Notes under the pieces: model-generated
Databases searched by the model: none
Told to the model about the DNA's origin: nothing
Seen by the model: only the letters and a program-made list of their open reading frames with translations
Made by a program: the position numbers and the translations under genes
Part shown: positions 1 to 8,058 of the stretch, piece by piece
How positions within the stretch are numbered: position 1 is the first letter of the stretch
How the letters are laid out: each line of letters begins with the position of its first letter
From: Acidimicrobiales bacterium
Lineage (GTDB): Bacteria > Actinomycetota > Acidimicrobiia > Acidimicrobiales > Poriferisodalaceae
DNA: 58,434 nucleotides
Assembly: GCA_014239555.1 (NCBI GenBank)
Contig: JAAZYR010000012.1
Location: 1-58,434 of the forward strand
Direction of reading: 5' to 3'

Positions 1-207
1 GTTTAGGTTCGATACGGGGTGCGCTTTCGGTTTGTTGTTTTGAGGAGTCGAGTTTTGTCGATGGCGCGGGTTTAGGTTCGATACGGGGTGCGCTTTCGGT
101 TTGTTGTTTTGAGGAGTCGAGTTTTGTCGATGGCGCGGGTTTAGGTTCGATACGGGGTGCGCTTTCGGTTTGTTGTTTTGAGGAGTCGAGTTTGGTTGAC
201 GGCTCGG
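1..207. repeat. 69-bp tandem repeat, three copies
   Basis: Copies lie at 1-69, 70-138 and 139-207. The first two are identical; the third has four substitutions, all in its last 14 bases. The period is 23 codons, so on the minus strand the array adds whole 23-residue units (rich in Lys, Gln, Ser and Pro) to the tail of the overlapping lipoprotein without changing frame. The array touches the window edge, so the true copy number is unknown. Near-identity of the copies suggests recent expansion. Confidence 0.97.
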
Positions 208-2281
208 GCTTTTCGTTTCGTTCTGATTTTGGGGTTGCGTCCCTAGAGTCGGTGGCGTCTGAGGCCGAATCGTCACTGAATTCAGGTTTCTTGTCAGCGG
301 TGTCTTGCTGGGGTCCTGTCGAAGGGTCTGTTGGTTTCCTTGAAGGGTCTGTCGTTTTCGTCGAGTCATCGGTCGTTCCGAGTTTTCGATCCGATGAAGC
401 GATGTCTTTGAGAGTTAGATCAGCCTCGACTTGTTTGGGGTCAAGCCGCTCCAGCTCTTTCTGTTTTTCGGGTTCCAGTTCCACTTCGAAAGTGCGACCG
501 TCAGAGGTCACCAGCTGGCCGTCTTCACCCATCCGCACCTCGACCTTGGAGCCGTCGCTCAACAACAGGGTCGCGGATTTGGTGGATTCGTCGACTTCAA
601 TAGTGGCGACTTCGTCTTCGGTGATTCGTTCCACGGTGTCAGTGGTTTTCTCAGAACCCTCAGACCTTTCACGGGAATCGATCGCGATCTTGTCTAAAAC
701 GGTTGTAGTGGTGAACGTCTTTTCGGCTTCAGCGACGCTGAGGACTCGAAGCTTTGTTTCGTCGACTTTGTCTACCAATGCTGCTGTGACTTCAACGGTG
801 CGAGCTTCCACATCGTCAGCGACAAGCAGTTTGGTGGAATTTTCGACGGCTTCGATGCGTTCTTCGGCACTGATGGTTTCAGGTTCGAACACTTCGATGT
901 CCCCTTTGACATCGACTGCGACATCAACTCGCTCCTCGCTGCGAGGAATCTCGACGGCCATCAACTGTTCACCTGACTTGTCAACGACCTCAATGTCGGT
1001 GCTCTCTTTAGCCAACCGCACCGTGGTCGTCACTTCGGCATCAGCCTCTACTCGCACTCGGTCGATGGACGAAGCGACCGTTACCACCGCTTCTGTGTCC
1101 TCGGCGACCTCTACCTCTATTACCAAGCCCACCTCTTCGACTCGTTCCGGGTCGTCGGGAACCTCAACTTTGATGGACGCCTCATCAGACACCACTACCG
1201 ATCCCGCGCCAGCTTCGGTAAACAACGACAACATTGCGGCACCACTTTGAACCTCGAGTCGTGCGCTTTCGGTCCACTCGACCAATACCGCATCGGCACT
1301 ATCCACACCAATATCCAACGGCGCTCCACGAGTGACCGCTACCACCCCGTCACGGCCAGGCATCACCGATTGCCCATTGATTTGGGTGCCGTCGCCACGA
1401 GTCAGGGTCCAATTCCTGGTGCTGCTAGAGACCGCTAACAACTGCTTAACCCCCGTCCCCGAACCCTTAAACGGTTCAGGAAAGGGAGCCTCGCGAACAG
1501 ACAACGGAGTGAGATCCATCATTCCGTTCCCACCCGTCCACGCCTCAGCATCATCACTCTGGTCTCGTGAGAAATATGAGAAACGCCAACTGTTCGCAAC
1601 GGTGTCAACCTCGATGTAGCGCTGTCCGCCAGGCCAGTTCGGGTCATACACATAGATCACGCCGCGACCCGACCCATCCACATCGACCGCATAGGGCAAC
1701 ACACTGTGCCCACCCATAGGGGAGTACACCCCCAACGTGTACTGCTCAGCGGAGGGATCAGCTAACGAGGCCTGTAACTCGCCGACGATCTCCGCAACAG
1801 ATTGTTCACGCCACTGCTCAGTGGCTTCGATCACATCCTCAAGAAACTGGGTTGCGAACAAGCGAGCCAGCTGCCGCTCAACACTGTCATCGAGAGCCAC
1901 CAGGCCAGTCAAAGGATCGGCGCTCACCAAGAAACGGTCGACGCTCGCGACGGTCATCCCCTCACACACCCCGTATTGCATTGAGGTGGCAACCATGTCG
2001 ATCCACTCAGCAGCAGCAGGAGTCGGAGTGCACTCACCTTGAGCCTCCACACACACAGCCGAATCACCGAACAACGCCACCGCATCAGCGACCCCAAACA
2101 ACTCCGACCCCGAAGCTGCATAGTTCCCAAACTTCCAACCATGACGCTCAACAACAAACCCCAAAGAATCCGTCGCCTCTGCAGCAGCCACCACCGAATC
2201 AGCAGCTTCCAACGGCGGAGCCGATGAACCACCTCCACACGCCGCCAACAACAACGCCAACACAATCGCTGAAAGTCGCAT
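1..2281 (-). CDS. Lipoprotein with predicted papain-like cysteine peptidase region and repeat tail (3' end outside window)
   Basis: The frame is open for 760 codons from ATG at 2281 to the window edge with no stop, so the gene is partial. The N-terminus is a lipoprotein signal peptide with lipobox LAAC (Cys15), so the product should be anchored outside the membrane. Around residues 85-220 I see a set typical of a papain-like fold: GVCEGMTV with candidate nucleophile Cys106, GGHSVLPY with His192, and YVYDPNWPG with Asp213/Asn215. Residues about 370-640 are acidic and rich in Val/Glu/Thr, probably a beta-rich or extended stalk. The end is a hydrophilic S/T/P/K/E tail running into 23-residue repeats. 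An in-frame GTG at 2296 is a less likely start. The cysteine peptidase reading is inferred from motif order; substrate unknown. It could be a cell-surface protease or an inactive relative. Confidence 0.8.
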   Translation of the reverse strand, partial: MRLSAIVLALLLAACGGGSSAPPLEAADSVVAAAEATDSLGFVVERHGWKFGNYAASGSELFGVADAVALFGDSAVCVEAQGECTPTPAAAEWIDMVATSMQYGVCEGMTVASVDRFLVSADPLTGLVALDDSVERQLARLFATQFLEDVIEATEQWREQSVAEIVGELQASLADPSAEQYTLGVYSPMGGHSVLPYAVDVDGSGRGVIYVYDPNWPGGQRYIEVDTVANSWRFSYFSRDQSDDAEAWTGGNGMMDLTPLSVREAPFPEPFKGSGTGVKQLLAVSSSTRNWTLTRGDGTQINGQSVMPGRDGVVAVTRGAPLDIGVDSADAVLVEWTESARLEVQSGAAMLSLFTEAGAGSVVVSDEASIKVEVPDDPERVEEVGLVIEVEVAEDTEAVVTVASSIDRVRVEADAEVTTTVRLAKESTDIEVVDKSGEQLMAVEIPRSEERVDVAVDVKGDIEVFEPETISAEERIEAVENSTKLLVADDVEARTVEVTAALVDKVDETKLRVLSVAEAEKTFTTTTVLDKIAIDSRERSEGSEKTTDTVERITEDEVATIEVDESTKSATLLLSDGSKVEVRMGEDGQLVTSDGRTFEVELEPEKQKELERLDPKQVEADLTLKDIASSDRKLGTTDDSTKTTDPSRKPTDPSTGPQQDTADKKPEFSDDSASDATDSRDATPKSERNEKPEPSTKLDSSKQQTESAPRIEPKPAPSTKLDSSKQQTESAPRIEPKPAPSTKLDSSKQQTESAPRIEPK

Positions 2282-2357
2282 AGATATTCGCGCCACGCCC
2301 TCTAGCGTATGTGGCACCCCCACAGGCGGCTGGTTATCTCGAAGGAACGGCAATTAG

Positions 2358-3143
2358 CTAAACGCTGCCTTTTACTGCGTTAGCAAAGGCATTAATAGTT
2401 ACTGATTCGTCGTGGCCTACTTCGAGACTGTCATGAGTCATTTTCTTTATACGTGCGGTCATATCTGGGGAAAGCAGGTTTAGAACTGGGTTGACGTTTG
2501 CCGATCGGGAGGTGAGATTCCAGTAATCGGCGAAGTTCTCATATGTTCGCTGCACCAAAATTTGTTTCGTCTCTATATCTCGCAACCCCGCCTGAAGCCA
2601 TGTTTCCTCAAGGCGTTCCATGCGAGATACATCAGATGATGGGGGGTAGGGGTGGTCTATGTCGAGGATCCGAAATTGGTTGAGAATGTTTGCCATCGGA
2701 GCACCACCTTCCATCACGTCCCATACGTAAGCGGAGATACCTCCTCCTGGCTTCGTCACCCTGATCATTTCAGCCACGCCAGCGGTTGGGTCGGGTACGA
2801 AAAACAAGACCAGTGCCATCGTTGCGTAATCAAAGCGGTCGGATTCAAATGGCAGGTTCATAGCGTCCCCCAATTGAAATGCCACCCTTTCGTCCGCTAC
2901 GCGCTTTAACGCAAAGTCAATCTGCTCTGGTGAAGGGTCAATTCCTTGGATTTCACTAGGAGAATGCGCGTTGTATATCTGCTCACTGAAGGTGCCGTTT
3001 CCGCAGCCGATATCGACCCAGACTTTTCCTGACTCAGGGGAAAGCCACTCTAAAAACTGATTACCGATGAGTTGACTCCAAACGCCCATCCATTTTTCGT
3101 AGGAGTCACCGTCCTCAAATTTTATTTCTGGTTCTCCGCTCAT
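2358..3143 (-). CDS. Class I SAM-dependent methyltransferase
   Basis: A 261-residue protein of the Methyltransf_11/25 type. The SAM-binding motif I is VWVDIGCGNGTF at about residues 41-52, followed by an acidic motif II (IQGIDPSPEQ) and the DAMNLPF and FDYATMALVLFFVPDP segments that normally form the end of the Rossmann core. It transfers a methyl group from SAM to an unknown small molecule in the cytoplasm. It lies 76 bp upstream of the lipoprotein gene on the same strand, so the two could be cotranscribed, though their functions do not obviously connect. The divergent gap of 292 bp before the next gene should hold its promoter; I could not pick one with confidence. Confidence 0.88.
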   Translation of the reverse strand: MSGEPEIKFEDGDSYEKWMGVWSQLIGNQFLEWLSPESGKVWVDIGCGNGTFSEQIYNAHSPSEIQGIDPSPEQIDFALKRVADERVAFQLGDAMNLPFESDRFDYATMALVLFFVPDPTAGVAEMIRVTKPGGGISAYVWDVMEGGAPMANILNQFRILDIDHPYPPSSDVSRMERLEETWLQAGLRDIETKQILVQRTYENFADYWNLTSRSANVNPVLNLLSPDMTARIKKMTHDSLEVGHDESVTINAFANAVKGSV

Positions 3144-3435
3144 TTATGCCTTTCGAGACTTTGGTCTTAGCAATGAATCATGCCTTGGCGTGGCGATGAT
3201 TGCGATCTCGGTTTACCCAAGGAGTCATAGAAGTTGCCGGTCGGAAGTGAATCTCGATCTCCAGCTGCGTATCTATACATGTGAACACTGCACTGGGGGC
3301 GACCAGACCGTGGGAGGTCAGGGTCTGAAACGCAGGACGTGTTCTGCCGTGGTGCGGCTGAAGGTTCTCAGCAGACAGCGCCTGAACCCAACACGGACCC
3401 ACATCAATCTGAACGGTGGGCCATGATGTCTAGCT

Positions 3436-4650
3436 GTGCAGGGGATATTCCACGGAATTCGGGTGCTCGACTTTTCTCAAGTGCTGGCTGGCCCTACGGC
3501 GACCAAGCTTCTGGTTGAGTTGGGTGCCGAGGTGATCAAGGTCGAATTTGCAGAGGAGGGCGACCCCGGTCGAACGCTGCCTCGCTTACGTGGATCGCGT
3601 TCGGGATATCACGTGCAGCAGAACAGAGGGAAGCGATCTTTGTGCCTCGATCTGCGCGACCCGAGGGCAACCGAGCTCATCCTCGACCTTGTCCCTCATG
3701 TCGACGTGGTGCTTCAGAACTTCGCGCTTGGCGTCATGGAACGACTCGGTCTCGGGTACGACGTTGTGTCGGCGGTCAATCCCCGCGTCGTGATGTGCAA
3801 CATGTCCGCATTTGGTCGCCAAGGTCCACTCGCGTACAAACCCGGATATGACCCCATTGCCCAGTCATGGGCCGGGGTACTACACATGTTGGGTTACGAG
3901 GATCGGGCACCCATTCTCGCCGGGATATCACCGGGTGATGTGCTCACCGGAGTCCACGCATTTGGTGGAGTTGCTGCGGCGCTGTTCCATCGAGAGCGGA
4001 CAGGGCGGGGTCAAGAGGTGTCTGTGTCACTGCTCGACGCCTACTCCACCGCTCATGAGGTCAACTGGCAGGAGTGGTCGGTGTCGGGAGGCGAAAGCGA
4101 ACCTATTCGGCGAGGCAACGTCCATCCAGTCGTTGGTGGCGTTGGGGTGTTTGAGACCGGCGACGGTTACGTCACGGTTGCAGCCGTCAACAACGGCCAG
4201 TGGCAACGCTTGACTGAGGCCATGGGACGACCCGAGCTGTCCGATGATCCTCGATTCGCATCTAACCCCGACCGCGTCACCAATCGGGACGAGGTGAACA
4301 CGTTCATCGCAACGTGGCTAGCTACACAACCTCACCGAGATGACGTGGTGAACCTTCTCGATGACTGCCGAGTGCCCTCGGCGCCTGTATTAACACTGGC
4401 CGAAGCCGCCCAACATCCGTACCTTCACGAGGCTGGCGCAGTGCGATGGGTCGACGACGACGTGCTCGGAAAAGTGCTCGTTCCCGGTATGCCTATCAAG
4501 TTCTCCGAAACCCCCGGCGATGCGTCATTGATGACGCATCGACTCGGTGAAGACAACGAATACGTGACGTGTGAGTTAGCCGGTCGCAGCCACGACGAGT
4601 ACAGGGCCCTGGTGGATGAAGGCGTGCTCTTCCACAATCCCGACAGCTAA
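3436..4650 (+). CDS. CaiB/BaiF family CoA-transferase
   Basis: A 404-residue class III CoA-transferase of normal family length, which moves CoA between carboxylic acids through an aspartyl-CoA thioester. The N-terminal IRVLDFSQVLAGP, the LGAEVIKVE segment and the NRGKRSLCLDL motif are all family hallmarks. Asp168 in ISPGDVLTGVHA is the expected catalytic residue, followed by the ERTGRGQEVSVSLLDA helix. The start is a GTG; two nearby ATG codons upstream are out of frame. Base composition looks more GC-rich than the convergent CoA-transferase downstream, so the two are probably not a recent duplication. Substrate cannot be read from sequence. Confidence 0.92.
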   Translation: MQGIFHGIRVLDFSQVLAGPTATKLLVELGAEVIKVEFAEEGDPGRTLPRLRGSRSGYHVQQNRGKRSLCLDLRDPRATELILDLVPHVDVVLQNFALGVMERLGLGYDVVSAVNPRVVMCNMSAFGRQGPLAYKPGYDPIAQSWAGVLHMLGYEDRAPILAGISPGDVLTGVHAFGGVAAALFHRERTGRGQEVSVSLLDAYSTAHEVNWQEWSVSGGESEPIRRGNVHPVVGGVGVFETGDGYVTVAAVNNGQWQRLTEAMGRPELSDDPRFASNPDRVTNRDEVNTFIATWLATQPHRDDVVNLLDDCRVPSAPVLTLAEAAQHPYLHEAGAVRWVDDDVLGKVLVPGMPIKFSETPGDASLMTHRLGEDNEYVTCELAGRSHDEYRALVDEGVLFHNPDS

Positions 4651-4777
4651 AGCGATCAAATCCCCAGTCAGAACGCGAACCAACTACATCCACTTCAGAG
4701 CGGTTGTTATGGGGGGCAGAACTATTACGACACACCCACCTGCTCCGTATTGGACATAAGAGTCGCTTAAACCAATC

Positions 4778-6058
4778 TCAGGGAATTACCAAACCGATGA
4801 TTTCTGCCGCAGCAGCCTCAATCGGGGCCAGAGCTTCGTCTACCTCCGCGGCGGAGAAACCCAGGTCCATCATTATTTCCGATGTATGTTCGCCAAGATA
4901 TGGCGGCGGAAGTCTCGCGCCTAAACCAGGCGTCTCACTCAACTGGACGACATTACTAACGACTTGAGTCGTGCCGTAGTTCGGGACGGTGACCTCGGCA
5001 AGATAGTTGTTTGCGTCCGCTTGAGGGTCAACCAGGATCTCCTGGTAGTTCTGCACTCGTTCATAAATAATCTCTGGTTGCTCACCAAAAAAGACTTCCC
5101 ACTCAGCCGTTGTTCGCGACGCAAAAGCTTCTCGAAGCTCAGCTCGAACTTCGATGACCCCATCGCCATCACCAAGAATTCCGATTCGTTTCGCTGCTGT
5201 ATTCCATCTGGTGTCGAGAGCTAGGTCAGGTTTCCCGCCGTAAACGAGAAATTCGTCCCATGACTCGTCTGACATCGCAACCGCTAACAGAAACGAACCA
5301 CCATCGGATGCTTGGTAGACCCCGTAAGGACTCGCAATGCTGGGGTTGTGTTGACCATCGCGTGTCAAAGAGACTCCAGTCATCGCTGTGTGAGTCAACT
5401 CCCAAGATTGCAACCACATCATGGTTCCCAGAGCTGAGGTATTTACCTCCTGTCCCCGTCCGGTTTGTTCACGGGCGAATAACGCAGTCATGATTCCTAA
5501 GCTCAGTTGCATAGCGCCCGAATGGTCGGCGATGGCTGCACCGGGTGGCATAGGAGGTCCATCAACGGGACCCGATACTGCTGCTAATCCGCCACGCGCC
5601 TGCGCCGCACCGTCCAGCATTGCTTTATTGGCGTCTTTCCCTTTTGGTCCAAACCCGGAAACTCTTCCATAGATAAGACGCTCATTTATTTTCCGTAGGT
5701 GGTCATAACTCAAACTCATTCGATCCAAAGCATCCGCCCGATAATTGGTTACAAACACGTCAGATCTTTTTATTAATTCGTTAAGAACTCTTTTTCCGAG
5801 GTCTGTATGGGCATCTAGAGCTATTGATTTTTTCCCACGGTTCATAGCCACTTGCTGGCTGCCCATCACCTCCATTCCATAGTCAAAACCTGGTCCCCGC
5901 GCGTACCGGTTTAACTCACCGCCTGGAGGTTCAACCTTTATTACCTCAGCGCCCATATCGCTTAAAAATGCTCCAACATGGGGCCCCTGAACGGCGACAG
6001 TCATGTCTAAAACTTTCAGTCCAGTGAGCGGACCATCAGACAAATCTTTTGAAACCAC
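4778..6058 (-). CDS. CaiB/BaiF family CoA-transferase
   Basis: A 426-residue class III CoA-transferase, second in the window and convergent with the first. Hallmarks: LTGLKVLDMTVAVQGP at the N-terminus, MGAEVIKVEPPGGE, NRGKKSIALD at residues 73-82, and candidate catalytic Asp178 in AAIADHSGAM, followed by REQTGRGQEVNTSALG. The gene is visibly more AT-rich in its 5' half than its neighbours. It stands alone, with more than 400 bp before the next gene upstream. Its acid substrate is unknown. Confidence 0.92.
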   Translation of the reverse strand: MVSKDLSDGPLTGLKVLDMTVAVQGPHVGAFLSDMGAEVIKVEPPGGELNRYARGPGFDYGMEVMGSQQVAMNRGKKSIALDAHTDLGKRVLNELIKRSDVFVTNYRADALDRMSLSYDHLRKINERLIYGRVSGFGPKGKDANKAMLDGAAQARGGLAAVSGPVDGPPMPPGAAIADHSGAMQLSLGIMTALFAREQTGRGQEVNTSALGTMMWLQSWELTHTAMTGVSLTRDGQHNPSIASPYGVYQASDGGSFLLAVAMSDESWDEFLVYGGKPDLALDTRWNTAAKRIGILGDGDGVIEVRAELREAFASRTTAEWEVFFGEQPEIIYERVQNYQEILVDPQADANNYLAEVTVPNYGTTQVVSNVVQLSETPGLGARLPPPYLGEHTSEIMMDLGFSAAEVDEALAPIEAAAAEIIGLVIP

Positions 6059-6492
6059 TATCCGTTCCCCCTTTATATGCGTGTCTTAGAACCGAGGCAC
6101 CCCTGCCTAACTGTTAATCATCACCCAAGTTGGCAGTCAAAAGGGACCAAAACGACCAAACCACCCCAAGCTTTTTATTTGTTACCCCAGTGCGTTTATG
6201 GGGGTTAGCCGATCTGCCATGAGATGCATTACACGCAAGGAATCACCGATTCGATTCCTGTTTCGCTCACCACTCGGAAACCTTTGAAAATAGTGAGCTA
6301 ACGCTCAGGCGATGAGAAACCGAAAACTGCGGTGTTTGTGAATAAACGTGAAGCCATGACCCACGAAAAGCAACTGAGCTGGTGTGGGAGGCTTGATGTC
6401 TAATAGTGCAACTGCCGAGCAAGCGCTCGGTTGTGGCACCGAGCGACGCGGTCCTGGACTAGACCGGGGTCTCGAATTTGACCGGAGGAAAG
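6059..6492. other. Divergent intergenic region with hairpins
   Basis: About 430 bp without a convincing gene between the CoA-transferase and the SDR. It holds the promoters of both, and two hairpins just before the SDR (listed separately). Around 6241-6272 there is a stretch ending in CCA with a TTCGATTCC-type loop that resembles the 3' half of a tRNA, but no matching 5' acceptor half is present. Confidence 0.6.
6424..6466 (+). promoter_or_regulatory. Two consecutive hairpins in the SDR leader
   Basis: Hairpin 1 is CGCTCGGT (6424-6431) with ACCGAGCG (6438-6445), eight perfect pairs and a 6-base loop. Hairpin 2 is CGGTC (6449-6453) with GACCG (6462-6466) and an 8-base loop. They sit 18 bases before the Shine-Dalgarno of the SDR. 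Hairpin 1 could instead be read as a palindromic operator. Function is not known. Confidence 0.45.
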
Positions 6493-7251
6493 ATGACCGA
6501 GATCGGCAATGAACTGGCGGGCAAGGTGGCTTTGATCACTGGGGGCGCCCGGACGAAGGGACAGGGCGCAGCCGAGGGCCGATTGTTCGCCTCACGGGGC
6601 GCCACCGTGGTTCTGGCCGATGTGCTCGACGAGGAGGGCGAACGTACTGCGGGCGAAATTGAGCGAGCCGAGTACGCCCATCTCGACGTGACGTCCGAGC
6701 AGGAGTGGGATGACGTGGTCGCTGATGTGATGGGCCGACACGGCCGACTCGACGTGCTTGTCAACAATGCGGGTATTGCCCTGATGGGCCGGCTCGTTAA
6801 CGCAACCATCGATGACTGGAACTTGACGATGGCGGTCAACCAGACCGGCGTGTTTTTGGGGATGCGGGCTGGAGCTCGGGCCATGATCGAGGCTGGCGAC
6901 GGTGGAGCAATTGTCAACATCAGCTCGGTAGCGGGCATGGAGGGCCTATTCGGGTCAACTGCCTATGGGGCATCTAAATGGGCTGTGCGGGGAATGACCA
7001 AGATCGCGGCCAAAGAGTTGGGGCGCCACGGGATCCGCGTGAATTCGGTTCACCCCGGCTTCATCGATACCGACATGTTGGCCCAAGGAAATTTCGACGA
7101 CGAGCAGAGAGCCAGGATGGCTAGATCGGCACCGGTCGGGCGTATCGGGGTGCCCGACGACATTGCGAACATGGCTCTGTACCTGGTTACCGATGCTGCC
7201 GGCTTCGTCACCGGCCAGGAGTTCGTGGTTGACGGCGGATGGCACGGCTGA
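6493..7251 (+). CDS. SDR family NAD(P)-dependent oxidoreductase
   Basis: A 252-residue classical short-chain dehydrogenase/reductase that oxidises an alcohol or reduces a ketone with NAD(P). Start chosen at ATG 6493 because GGAGGAA at 6484-6490 lies just before it; a TTG at 6478 in the same frame has no such support. The cofactor motif is a slightly unusual TGGARTKGQG at 17-26, then LDV at 65-67, NNAG at 91-94, and the catalytic set Ser145, Tyr158, Lys162 (YGASK). The C-terminal HPGFIDTDM and VDGGWHG are typical. It resembles 3-alpha/20-beta-hydroxysteroid dehydrogenases, but substrate is a guess. Its GC content looks higher than that of the genes on either side. Confidence 0.93.
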   Translation: MTEIGNELAGKVALITGGARTKGQGAAEGRLFASRGATVVLADVLDEEGERTAGEIERAEYAHLDVTSEQEWDDVVADVMGRHGRLDVLVNNAGIALMGRLVNATIDDWNLTMAVNQTGVFLGMRAGARAMIEAGDGGAIVNISSVAGMEGLFGSTAYGASKWAVRGMTKIAAKELGRHGIRVNSVHPGFIDTDMLAQGNFDDEQRARMARSAPVGRIGVPDDIANMALYLVTDAAGFVTGQEFVVDGGWHG

Positions 7252-7292
7252 CGTAGCCCCGAAGCCACCGCGCCAGTAACAAAACAAACGAA

Positions 7293-7333
7293 ACGACCGG
7301 TAGGGCTACAGCAAATGCAGCGCTACCGGTCGT
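7293..7333 (-). terminator. Likely intrinsic terminator of the cold-shock gene
   Basis: Perfect 11-bp inverted repeat ACGACCGGTAG (7293-7303) and CTACCGGTCGT (7323-7333) with a 19-base loop, placed between convergent genes. On the minus strand the stem is followed by a T-rich stretch (complement of 7276-7292), which fits termination of the cold-shock transcript. On the plus strand the following bases are less T-rich, so termination of the SDR transcript is less certain. Confidence 0.65.
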
Positions 7334-7357
7334 GTCCGTAGTTAGATTTTGTTCAGA

Positions 7358-7564
7358 TCAAAGAGCTCGCACGTTCTGAGCTTCATCGCCTTTGCGTCCT
7401 TGACCAATATCGAAGGAAACGGTTTGGCCGTCTTCAAGCGACTTGTAGCCGTCGCCGCCATCGATATTTGAATAATGCACGAAAAGGTCATCGCCGCCAT
7501 CGCTAGGAGCGATGAAGCCGAACCCTTTCTGTGAGTTGAAAAATTTAACTGTGCCTTGGGCCAC
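7358..7564 (-). CDS. cspA: Cold-shock domain protein (CspA family)
   Basis: A 68-residue single-OB-fold RNA/DNA chaperone. RNP1 is KGFGFI at residues 13-18 and RNP2 is LFVHY at 27-31, both intact; length is exactly that of the family. Start is the GTG at 7564, preceded by an AAGAAGGGGG-type ribosome site. An upstream in-frame ATG would add 15 residues without homology to the family. It binds nascent RNA and melts secondary structure. The preceding leader is long, as is common for cold-shock genes, but I do not see a clear cold-box. Confidence 0.95.
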   Translation of the reverse strand: MAQGTVKFFNSQKGFGFIAPSDGGDDLFVHYSNIDGGDGYKSLEDGQTVSFDIGQGRKGDEAQNVRAL

Positions 7565-8058
7565 TGGGCCCCCTTCTTCATAAATTGAAGCCGTTTTCGA
7601 CTTCATCAACCTTCAGCGTACGGGGTGATAAGGCTGAAAGAACGAGGTACCAAAGCACTCCAACTCATCCACTTCAATGGAGGAAAAGGAGTCGCTCCGA
7701 AAAGTCGTAACCAGTGCCAGAGTCGCCCCGAGATGTGGCGAACCCTCTCCCTACATGGATTGACTGATTAAGGCTGGGTCCCCTAGTGAGGCCCCAAGGT
7801 TCGGTACTACTTGGGGGCACTCGATACCTAGAAGTTTCCGAGTAGGGGAGTCTCATCTGTAAGGGTGGGACTCCTCTTTACGTTGGGTTGGAAACGAAAC
7901 ATCTGGAACCAAACCTCGCCAGAGCCTTCTGAAGCAAACCATCGGATCTGGGGTGAAGAGTTTGAGGTGTGTTGCCGCGGCGGTAAGGGCTGGGGTGGAC
8001 TGTTAACGACTGACCTGCGGGTCGCCCCTCAGAGAGGTAGGGATGCCAAACTTCCTAG
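7565..8058. other. Intergenic region with two stable hairpins
   Basis: About 490 bp between the divergent cold-shock and lipoprotein genes. It contains two hairpins in a row: CCCCAAG (7792-7798) with CTTGGGG (7811-7817), and AGGGGAGTC (7845-7853) with GACTCCTCT (7870-7878; one G-T pair), the latter followed by TT. Reading frames across it look non-coding. The structure may be a small RNA, a terminator or an attenuator; I cannot match it to a known RNA family. Confidence 0.5.

Noticed and set aside
192..1250. A 352-codon plus-strand open frame rich in Ser and Thr
   Set aside because: It is the antisense of the long lipoprotein gene; its composition is that of a mirror of Glu/Asp/Val-rich coding sequence and it has no ribosome site or domain.
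3178..3426. Overlapping open frames on both strands in the methyltransferase/CoA-transferase gap
   Set aside because: Neither has a ribosome site, domain or coding-like composition; the region is better read as a divergent promoter.
6197..6272. tRNA-like 3' end with TTCGATTCC loop and CCA
   Set aside because: No 5' acceptor strand pairs with TTCGCTC, the T-stem has mismatches, and no second copy is seen, so neither a tRNA nor an attachment site is supported.
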